Part shown: positions 1 to 4,994 of the stretch, one piece after another
Layout: each line of letters starts with the position of its first letter
Numbering within the stretch: the first letter of the stretch is position 1
Source: Candidatus Aminicenantota bacterium
GTDB lineage: Bacteria; Acidobacteriota; Aminicenantia; Aminicenantales; Aminicenantaceae
Assembly: GCA_030614645.1 (NCBI GenBank)
Contig: JAUWTR010000116.1
Span: forward strand, 1-6,095
Direction: 5' to 3'
Length of the DNA: 6,095 nucleotides
Notes under the pieces: model-generated
What the model saw: the letters and a program-made list of their open reading frames with translations, nothing else
The model's database searches: none
What the model was told of the DNA's origin: nothing
Translations under genes and position numbers: made by a program

Positions 1-495
1 GAAGCTCAGAGTCTTTTCTGTCTCAAACCTCAGCAGCTAGACGTTGTGGTCCACCCGCAGAGCATTGTCCATTCTCTAGTAGAGATGAAGGACGGTTCCG
101 TACTTGCTCAGCTCAGTATTACTGATATGAAAATCCCTATCCAGTATGCGCTGACTTATCCGGAAAGGTGTGAGTCTCCTGTACCGGCGCTTGACCTTAA
201 AGCTGTAAAATCTTTGGAATTTATGGAGGCTGACCATGAAAAATTTCCTCTTCTTAGGCTGGCTTTTTTAGCCCTGCATAAAGACAGGTGTTTTTCTGTT
301 GCCCTTAATGCCTCCAATGAAGTTGCAGTAGAGGCATTTCTTAATAAAGAAATTAAATTTATAGATATTTTTGAAATAGTGGATGAGACGATAAACTCTT
401 CCGTTAGGACAAATATCGAGACATTGGAAGATATATTTTCAATCGACCGGGAGACAAGAAAACGAGCCCGGAATCTAATCAGACAGAGGATATGA
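1..495 (+). CDS. dxr: 1-deoxy-D-xylulose 5-phosphate reductoisomerase, C-terminal part (5' end outside window)
   Basis: Dxr (IspC) converts 1-deoxy-D-xylulose 5-phosphate to 2-C-methyl-D-erythritol 4-phosphate with NADPH, the first committed step of the MEP isoprenoid pathway, in the cytoplasm. The frame is open from base 1, so the gene starts upstream; the GTG at 46 is internal. About 164 codons are visible. They begin with EAQSLF, which follows the catalytic-domain segment carrying the last metal-binding Glu (outside the window). Next come the family signatures VVHPQSIVHS (around residue 16 of the visible part) and DGSVLAQLSITDMKIPIQYA, then the C-terminal helical domain with ALNASNEVAVEAFL. 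The gene ends at the expected family terminus in TGA 493-495. The following protease gene starts one base later, so the two are surely co-transcribed. The catalytic and NADPH-binding parts cannot be checked here. Confidence 0.96.
   Translation, partial: EAQSLFCLKPQQLDVVVHPQSIVHSLVEMKDGSVLAQLSITDMKIPIQYALTYPERCESPVPALDLKAVKSLEFMEADHEKFPLLRLAFLALHKDRCFSVALNASNEVAVEAFLNKEIKFIDIFEIVDETINSSVRTNIETLEDIFSIDRETRKRARNLIRQRI
485..490 (+). promoter_or_regulatory. Shine-Dalgarno site for rseP
   Basis: AGAGGA lies inside the last codons of dxr, 6 bases before the ATG at 497. It supports that ATG as the protease start and shows translation signals embedded in the upstream gene. Confidence 0.6.
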
Positions 496-496
496 T

Positions 497-1837
497 ATGG
501 TATCTATATTAGGCACGATACTTGCGTTTGCTATTGTTTTTGGAGTACTGGTCTTTGTCCATGAATTCGGTCACTTTTTTATGGCCAAACTTGTTGGGAT
601 CAATGTAGAAACATTTTCTTTCGGTTATGGAAAAAGGCTGTTCGGTTATAAAATGGGTGGGACTGATTACCGTATCAGCCTTGTTCCCATGGGAGGTTAT
701 GTTAAATTTTCCGGAGACGAAGCCCTTGAAGGAATCAAGCAGAATACTGAACCTAAACCTGGTGATTTTCAATCAGCTAAAAGATGGCAGCGCTTCCTGG
801 TTATATTAATGGGTCCGGTCATGAATGTTGCCCTGGCCGTGCTGATATTGGCATTTATTAATATGGTGGGAGTTTATGTGCCTGAATATCAGAGTCAGGC
901 ACCGGTTATAGGATGGATCGAACCAGGTTCTCCGGCACAGAAGGCGGATTTGGTTGTTGGAGATGAGATTCTAAGTATTAATGATAAAAAGACAGCCACC
1001 TGGAGTGATGTTGAACTTGCAGTTGGGACCAAGCCGGATAGAACAATTAATATCAAGGTAAAAAGAGAAGATGGAGTGGATTATGTCGACCTGCTTACAG
1101 AAAGCAGAACCCGGTTTGATATGGGGTATGCTGGTTTTTTCGGCAGGATCCTGACTCAGGTCAATGCGGTTACTGCAAATTCTCCAGCTGAAAAAGCCGG
1201 CCTTAAACCAGGTGATGTTATATTGGCAATAGACAACAGTCCGGCCTATCTTTATAGGTTTATAGAAACTCTGGAAAAAAATCCCGGCAAAGAGCTGGAT
1301 ATTAAAATCCAGAGAAATGAAGCAATAATCGATCTGAAAGTTACTCCTCGAAAAGAAGGAGATGTCGGCAAAATTGGGATTATGCATGGGGCAAAATCCA
1401 TAATGAAAAAGTATGGTTTCTTTTCAGCTTTTGCCCAGAGTTATAAAGACAATTGGAAGATGATCTCTGCAGTTATGGATTTCCTGAAGAATCTGATAAC
1501 CGGTAAAGCTTCCACCCGCCAGCTTGGCGGCCCGATTGAGATCGCTAATGTTTCCTATGCTTTTTTTAGGATGGGATTTTTACCCTTGATGAGTTTTATT
1601 GCTTTTATCAGCCTGCAGTTAGGAGTAGTTAATCTTTTTCCTGTCCCCGTATTTGACGGCGGCCAGATATTGGTACTGAGCCTTGAGGGAGTTTTCCGGA
1701 GGGATTTCAATCCCAAAGTGAAACAGGTCCTTATGCAGATAGGTTTTGCAATTTTTATATTCCTGATGGTCTTTATAATTCTGAATGATGTAGCAAAACG
1801 ATTGCCCAATGGCTGGGACTCGTTGAATCCATTTTAA
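497..1837 (+). CDS. rseP: RIP-type site-2 zinc metalloprotease with two PDZ domains (RseP family)
   Basis: This is an intramembrane protease of the M50B/site-2 family. Such proteins cut transmembrane segments of anti-sigma factors or remnant signal peptides after a first cleavage. The 446-residue length is close to that of E. coli RseP. A first membrane segment (about residues 4-21) runs into the zinc motif HEFGH at 22-26. A second membrane segment lies near 99-122. PDZ domain 1 is near 128-205 (GWIEPGSPAQKADLVVGDEI) and PDZ domain 2 near 215-290 (ANSPAEKAGLKPGDVILAID). A third membrane segment (about 360-380) leads to NLFPVPVFDGG at 379-389. Asp387 is the third zinc ligand; the usual LDG is FDG here. 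A last membrane helix lies near 411-433. The active-site motifs are intact. The placement between dxr and ispG is common in bacteria and says little about its substrate, which cannot be read from this window. Confidence 0.95.
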   Translation: MVSILGTILAFAIVFGVLVFVHEFGHFFMAKLVGINVETFSFGYGKRLFGYKMGGTDYRISLVPMGGYVKFSGDEALEGIKQNTEPKPGDFQSAKRWQRFLVILMGPVMNVALAVLILAFINMVGVYVPEYQSQAPVIGWIEPGSPAQKADLVVGDEILSINDKKTATWSDVELAVGTKPDRTINIKVKREDGVDYVDLLTESRTRFDMGYAGFFGRILTQVNAVTANSPAEKAGLKPGDVILAIDNSPAYLYRFIETLEKNPGKELDIKIQRNEAIIDLKVTPRKEGDVGKIGIMHGAKSIMKKYGFFSAFAQSYKDNWKMISAVMDFLKNLITGKASTRQLGGPIEIANVSYAFFRMGFLPLMSFIAFISLQLGVVNLFPVPVFDGGQILVLSLEGVFRRDFNPKVKQVLMQIGFAIFIFLMVFIILNDVAKRLPNGWDSLNPF

Positions 1838-1853
1838 AAAAGCAGGAAAAGGC

Positions 1854-1857
1854 AGGA
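1854..1857 (+). promoter_or_regulatory. Shine-Dalgarno site deciding the ispG start
   Basis: AGGA ends 6 bases before the ATG at 1864 and only 3 bases before the in-frame TTG at 1861. This spacing favours ATG 1864 as the start, giving 363 residues rather than 364. Confidence 0.5.
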
Positions 1858-1863
1858 AATTTG

Positions 1864-2955
1864 ATGAACAAAGACGGTAATTGTGAATTAAACTTCCCCC
1901 GCCGAACGACCAGGCGGGTATTAATAGGTGATGTTCCCGTTGGAGGGGGCGCACCTATTTCTGTCCAGTCTATGACCAAAACGGATACCAGAGATATTAA
2001 GGCCACAGCTGCCCAGATAAAAAGGCTGGAGGAGGCTGGATGTGAGATAGTGCGCGCTGCGGTCCCGGATGAAGATGCGGCCAAGGCCCTTGCTAAAATA
2101 AAAGAACAGGTATCTATTCCGCTTATTGCTGATATCCATTTTGACCATAGGTTAGCATTAGTTGCGCTTTCTAAGGGTGTTGATGGCTTACGGATCAATC
2201 CCGGGAATATCGGATCTAGGAATAAGGTGATAGAAGTCGTAAAAGCTGCAAAAGACCGGGAAATACCAATTCGTATCGGGGTAAATTCAGGGTCAGTTGA
2301 AATGGAAATACTCCAAAAATTCGGCGGTGCTACTCCTGAGGCTATGGTAGAGAGCGCCCTTAAGCATGTCAGGATCCTGGAAGATCTGGATTTTAAGCTC
2401 ATCAAGATATCGCTGAAAGCTTCAGATATTGCCCGTACTCTGAAGGCCTCACAGCTCTTAGCAGAAGAAGTGGATTATCCCTTTCATGCTGGAATAACAG
2501 AATCAGGCAGCTTATTATCCGGAAGTGTCAAATCTGCAGCCGGGTTGACAATCCTTTTAAGCTGTGGATTGGCTGATACCATAAGAGTATCGCTTACTGC
2601 CCCACCTGAAGAAGAAGTAAGAGTAGCATATCGTATTCTTTCCAGTCTGGGTCTTAGGTCCTTTGGTCTAGATATTATCTCCTGTCCTGTCTGTGGACGC
2701 TGTGAAGTCGATCTGCCCCGGATCGCTGCTGAAATAGAAAGACGGCTTGATAATATACAAGAACCAATTACTATTGCTGTAATGGGGTGTATGGTAAACG
2801 GCCCGGGTGAAGCAAAAGAGGCTGATATTGGAGTCGCCTGCGGCAAGGGTGGGGGAGTTATATTCAAAAAAGGGGAACTGTTGCGAAAAATTAAAGAAGC
2901 AGATATTGTAGAAGAATTTGTATCAGAAGTTCAGGCTTATATCAGTGAATTGTAA
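1864..2955 (+). CDS. ispG: 4-hydroxy-3-methylbut-2-en-1-yl diphosphate synthase (IspG/GcpE)
   Basis: IspG reductively converts 2-C-methyl-D-erythritol 2,4-cyclodiphosphate to HMBPP, the penultimate MEP-pathway step, using a [4Fe-4S] cluster. The protein has the compact bacterial two-domain form (363 residues): a TIM-barrel substrate domain with SVQSMTKTDTRD near the N-terminus, VRAAVPDEDAA, IADIHFDHRLAL and LRINPGNIG, then the iron-sulfur domain. Cluster ligands are visible as C274-P-V-C277, C309 in MGCMVNGPGE, and E316; their spacing matches the E. coli ligands C270, C273, C305 and E312. The extra Cys280 (GRC) is also usual in the family. It lies 26 bases after rseP. With dxr it supplies two non-adjacent steps of the same pathway. 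No truncation or odd residue is seen. Confidence 0.97.
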   Translation: MNKDGNCELNFPRRTTRRVLIGDVPVGGGAPISVQSMTKTDTRDIKATAAQIKRLEEAGCEIVRAAVPDEDAAKALAKIKEQVSIPLIADIHFDHRLALVALSKGVDGLRINPGNIGSRNKVIEVVKAAKDREIPIRIGVNSGSVEMEILQKFGGATPEAMVESALKHVRILEDLDFKLIKISLKASDIARTLKASQLLAEEVDYPFHAGITESGSLLSGSVKSAAGLTILLSCGLADTIRVSLTAPPEEEVRVAYRILSSLGLRSFGLDIISCPVCGRCEVDLPRIAAEIERRLDNIQEPITIAVMGCMVNGPGEAKEADIGVACGKGGGVIFKKGELLRKIKEADIVEEFVSEVQAYISEL

Positions 2956-3055
2956 ATAGTAAATAGTAATGGTGAAATTGTAAAGGTTAAATGTGAAATG
3001 TGGGGCGGAATGACCCGTCCTGAAATAGGTTGACATCAATATAAAGAAAAAGATC
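2956..3055 (+). other. Spacer after ispG: C-free low-complexity stretch and a weak hairpin
   Basis: This is the first real gap in the window. From 2944 to 3005 the + strand has no C at all; the stretch includes two tandem TAAATAG copies (2953-2966, the first overlapping the ispG stop) and two GTGAAAT copies (2972-2978 and 2993-2999). A 7-bp hairpin follows (3002-3008 with 3015-3021, loop 3009-3014, two G-T pairs). It has no T-run after it, so it is not a convincing intrinsic terminator. No clear promoter is visible, and the purine-rich stretch before ATG 3056 is a poor ribosome-binding site. Whether transcription continues from ispG into the next gene is open. Confidence 0.5.
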
Positions 3056-3775
3056 ATGACGGATGAGGTTCTATTTAAACCCAGAGCGATAAAGGGTTTT
3101 TCCCGCAGGACTGTGCTTTATATTCCGGTCGATTCCTTATCAGGAACTATTAAGAAGGCACTTAGCAAGACTGCTGTTAAAAAGAAAGCCTGGATAGGGG
3201 CAGATTTATTTTTACTGGAAGATAAAGTCATTGTTTTCGGGGGGATCGGGGCGCCTGCTGCTGTTATTTCTCTGGAAAGCTTGATTGTATCTGGGGCTGA
3301 AGATGTCATTATTTTGGGATTTTGCGGTGCCTTAAATTCCAAATTCAAGCTGCTGGATGCTGTCAGTATAAAAAAAGCTTTTTCTGAGGAAGGGACATCC
3401 AAGCATTATTTTACTGGGAGGACGGAGTTTTTCCCCTCCCGGATTTTAAAAGATAAAATTGAGGGCGTTCTTCAGTCAAAGGGTCTTTTGTTTCAAAGCG
3501 GGAGTATAGTTTCTACTGATGCACCTTTCAGGGAGACCAGAGCCTGGCTGGAAAGTAACAGGAGCAGGGGAGTGGATTGTGTTGATATGGAAACATCTGC
3601 AGTCTTTGCCCTAGCTGAATTTTATGGTATCCAGGCGGCCGCTCTGCTTATTGTAAGTGACAAACTTTATAAGAGCAAGCACATAACCGGCTTCCTTCAT
3701 CCCGGGATGAGCAGAAAAATTAAAAAATATGTTCTACCATTTATAGAAAAACCAATTGACATTTTTTATGAATAG
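3056..3775 (+). CDS. Nucleoside phosphorylase-fold protein (PNP/uridine phosphorylase superfamily)
   Basis: The 239-residue length fits the hexameric/trimeric nucleoside phosphorylase-I and MTA/SAH nucleosidase superfamily. These enzymes cleave the N-glycosidic bond of nucleosides, usually with phosphate. The order of motifs fits: FGGIGAP at 61-67 (the Gly-rich phosphate/ribose region), GAEDVIILGFCGAL with GFCGA at 88-92, then VDMETSAVFALAEFYG from 176 (the Met-Glu pair that contacts ribose, M178/E179), and IVSDKL with D202, the position of the catalytic acid. The specific substrate cannot be read; uridine, purine or futalosine-type substrates are all possible, and the N-terminal 50 residues are divergent. 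The ATG at 3056 has no strong Shine-Dalgarno. Its last codons and TAG stop fall inside the left end of the structured repeat at 3755-3782, so the C-terminal tail PIDIFYE may partly derive from that element. Confidence 0.8.
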   Translation: MTDEVLFKPRAIKGFSRRTVLYIPVDSLSGTIKKALSKTAVKKKAWIGADLFLLEDKVIVFGGIGAPAAVISLESLIVSGAEDVIILGFCGALNSKFKLLDAVSIKKAFSEEGTSKHYFTGRTEFFPSRILKDKIEGVLQSKGLLFQSGSIVSTDAPFRETRAWLESNRSRGVDCVDMETSAVFALAEFYGIQAAALLIVSDKLYKSKHITGFLHPGMSRKIKKYVLPFIEKPIDIFYE

Positions 3776-3782
3776 TTCAGGA
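3755..3782 (+). repeat. Direct repeat copy 1 (R1), at the phosphorylase 3' end
   Basis: These 28 bases match 4009-4036 at 27 positions; the only difference is T3757 versus C4011. From 3758 on, 25 bases are identical. R1 contains the last phosphorylase codons and its TAG stop (3773-3775), and its first 14 bases are the left arm of the outer stem of the fold-back element. Confidence 0.9.
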
Positions 3783-3830
3783 CCTGGATTATTCACGAGT
3801 CGAGGTTGCCGCAGATAGGAGGCGCAGTGG

Positions 3831-3905
3831 ATGAAGCTGTGGTCCTTCACCGCGAATCCGCTGCAACAAAGTAGATGTGGTAAGATCGGCTCGCTCGTAG
3901 AGTAA
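3831..3905 (+). CDS. Possible 24-codon small ORF inside the structured element
   Basis: A textbook Shine-Dalgarno AGGAGG (3817-3822) sits 8 bases before ATG 3831. The frame runs 24 codons, starting MKLWSFTANP and ending GSLVE, to TAA 3903-3905. The Shine-Dalgarno lies in the internal loop between the second and third stems and the ATG in the third stem, so folding could control it. The peptide has no recognisable domain. The strong base-pairing of the same bases argues that structure, not peptide, is what selection preserves, and the ORF could be coincidental. Confidence 0.2.
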   Translation: MKLWSFTANPLQQSRCGKIGSLVE

Positions 3906-3916
3906 AAAATGTCGAT
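3903..3916 (+). repeat. Inverted copy of the repeat's first 14 bases
   Basis: TAAAAAATGTCGAT is the exact reverse complement of 4009-4022 (start of R2) and pairs with 3755-3768 (start of R1) with one T-G wobble. It can therefore close either of two stems, but not both together. Confidence 0.85.
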
Positions 3917-4008
3917 TACAAATATAAAATACAACAAAAACAAAATGGTCAATAGTAATGCCTGAGGAATCAATGTAAAATACTGATTAAAAAAGATGTA
4001 TTATACAT
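3917..4008 (+). other. AT-rich linker between the structured element and the ParB-like gene
   Basis: These 92 bases are about 23% GC with A-rich runs and hold no gene I can support. A small hairpin (3996-4000 with 4004-4008, loop TTA) is present. TATTAT at 3999-4004 resembles a -10 box, but no fitting -35 is seen, so a promoter for the ParB-like gene here is possible yet weakly supported. Confidence 0.4.
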
Positions 4009-4036
4009 ATCGACATTTTTTATGAATAGTTCAGGA
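4009..4036 (+). repeat. Direct repeat copy 2 (R2), immediately before the ParB-like gene
   Basis: This is the second copy of the 28-base repeat, 254 bases downstream of R1. It ends one base before the ATG at 4038. Its first 14 bases pair perfectly with 3903-3916 around a 92-base AT-rich loop. It contains AGGA at 4033-4036, only one base from the ATG, which is closer than an efficient Shine-Dalgarno normally sits. Confidence 0.9.
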
Positions 4037-4037
4037 A

Positions 4038-4994
4038 ATGAAATTTACTAATATAGATGTTAATAAGATCGATATCAATGATGATAGATTCCGGATATCC
4101 TATTTTGTTTCATACAAAGACTTAATTGAATCGATTAAAACCGCTGGCCTGATAAATCCTCCGGTCCTTTCTTTTCGGGAAGAAAGACCGGTTATTGTAT
4201 CAGGGTGGAGAAGAGTACTTGCCTGCAGAAAGCTTTCATTTAAAAGTATCCCGGTATTCATCTTAGAGGAAATGGAGGACCTTGAGGCATTTAAATTAAC
4301 AATCTATGAAAACCTTTCCATCCGGAAATATAGTATTGTGGAAAAGGCTGAAATATTAAAAAAGATCAAGGGATTCGGAGCTGGTGAGAAAGAGATTGTA
4401 CGGAAATATCTTCCCCTGCTGGATATCCCTCCTTTACTTAAATATTTGGATCCTTATTTAAAGATTGTGGAATTTGAATTAGAACTCAAAAAACTTATCC
4501 ATTCCAGAAATACTGATTTTAATGTATTAAAATTACTGGTTGAATTTTCTCCTCCAGAAAGGACATTGCTGCTGCCGTATATTCTGCCGCTTGGGAAAAA
4601 TAAGCAGAGAGATCTTGTTACTACCATATACGAGCTATCCCGTAAAGAGAAGATGAGTGTAACTGATATCCTAAGTTTACCTGATGTAGGGAAAATAAGT
4701 GATGATGAAAAACTTTCCCCATTGCAGAAGGCTGAGAGATTATGTTCTCTGCTCGAAGATAAGCGAAATCCTGTTTTAAACTCCTGGAATAATGCATTTG
4801 ATAAAGTATTAATGGAACTGAATATTTCAAGTGGGATAGTCGTCACTCCATCTGCTTTTTTTGAAAAAGAGGATATCTCCTTGAACTTCAGCTTCAAAAA
4901 CAGGGAAGAATTTCTTAAAAAATTGTCTGAGTTGCAGAAAATCGCAGACAGCAAGGATTTTTCTGGTCTTTTTAAACATTCTTCTGATGATTGA
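4038..4994 (+). CDS. ParB N-terminal-domain protein (ParB/Spo0J-like), function unknown
   Basis: The protein has 318 residues. Residues about 3-105 form a ParB N-terminal domain: IDVNKIDINDDRFRIS, then LIESIKTAGLINPPVL, then SGWRRVLACRKL (GWRR at 56-59, in the place of the GERR box that binds CTP in ParB), then ENLSIRKYSIVEKAEIL (ENLSIR at 91-96, the ENxxR box). The remainder is helical and poorly recognisable; a helix-turn-helix like that of true ParB may lie near 105-140 but is not clear. No ParA/MinD-type ATPase gene is adjacent, so chromosome or plasmid partition is unlikely; a regulatory or CTP-binding role is as plausible. The ATG at 4038 is favoured because the domain starts right after it. 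Its 3' end overlaps the next gene by 8 bases (4987-4994), so translational coupling is likely. Upstream it may once have followed the phosphorylase closely. Confidence 0.78.
   Translation: MKFTNIDVNKIDINDDRFRISYFVSYKDLIESIKTAGLINPPVLSFREERPVIVSGWRRVLACRKLSFKSIPVFILEEMEDLEAFKLTIYENLSIRKYSIVEKAEILKKIKGFGAGEKEIVRKYLPLLDIPPLLKYLDPYLKIVEFELELKKLIHSRNTDFNVLKLLVEFSPPERTLLLPYILPLGKNKQRDLVTTIYELSRKEKMSVTDILSLPDVGKISDDEKLSPLQKAERLCSLLEDKRNPVLNSWNNAFDKVLMELNISSGIVVTPSAFFEKEDISLNFSFKNREEFLKKLSELQKIADSKDFSGLFKHSSDD

Larger units (their letters stand above)
3755..3916 (+). ncRNA. Fold-back structured element: candidate ncRNA or palindromic mobile repeat
   Basis: The ends pair as a 14-bp stem (3755-3768 with 3903-3916; one T-G pair at 3757/3914). 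Inside, four nested stems form one long hairpin: 3796-3803 with 3886-3893 (8 bp), 3806-3813 with 3876-3883 (8 bp), 3824-3832 with 3856-3864 (9 bp) and 3839-3843 with 3849-3853 (5 bp, loop CCTTC). Two symmetric bases per side separate the first two stems, and an internal loop of 10 and 11 bases separates the second and third. All six wobbles (3757/3914, 3800/3889, 3808/3881, 3811/3878, 3828/3860, 3840/3852) are G-T on the + strand and would be A-C mismatches on the other. The core 3796-3893 is about 57% GC, whereas the 92 bases after the element are about 23% GC. I recognise no known riboswitch, SRP, tmRNA, RNase P or intron signature. It may be a dispersed REP/MITE-like repeat; copy number cannot be judged here. 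Confidence 0.6.

Noticed and set aside
1861..1863. TTG as the ispG start
   Set aside because: The Shine-Dalgarno AGGA would be only 3 bases away, whereas the adjacent ATG at 1864 has a normal 6-base spacing.
1773..2405. A 210-codon open frame on the minus strand across the rseP end and ispG
   Set aside because: It lies antisense to two strongly supported genes, has low-complexity Ser/Ile-rich content and shows no domain; it is a shadow of the ispG coding bias.
3002..3021. Hairpin after ispG as an intrinsic terminator
   Set aside because: The stem is short, has two G-T pairs and is not followed by a T-run.
3030..3045. TTGACA at 3030-3035 and TATAAA at 3040-3045 as a promoter for the phosphorylase gene
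   Set aside because: The two boxes are only 4 bases apart, so they cannot serve together. Neither has a good partner at 16-18 bases, and a start from TATAAA would leave almost no leader.
3734..3973. A 79-codon minus-strand frame crossing the structured element
   Set aside because: It spans the stems and repeats, overlaps the phosphorylase end and has no recognisable protein features; the strand bias of the wobble pairs points to the + strand.
3903..4022. Inverted repeat 3903-3916/4009-4022 as a Rho-independent terminator
   Set aside because: The loop of 92 bases is far too long. The T-run lies within the stem arm, and the arm is better explained as part of the repeat element.
3755..4036. 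CRISPR array
   Set aside because: Only two repeat copies are present, 254 bases apart, with no regular spacers and no cas genes in the window.
4038..4994. Genuine parB of a parABS partition locus
   Set aside because: No parA neighbour and no parS-like palindrome were seen, the GERR box reads GWRR, and the C-terminal part does not resemble the ParB dimerisation domain.
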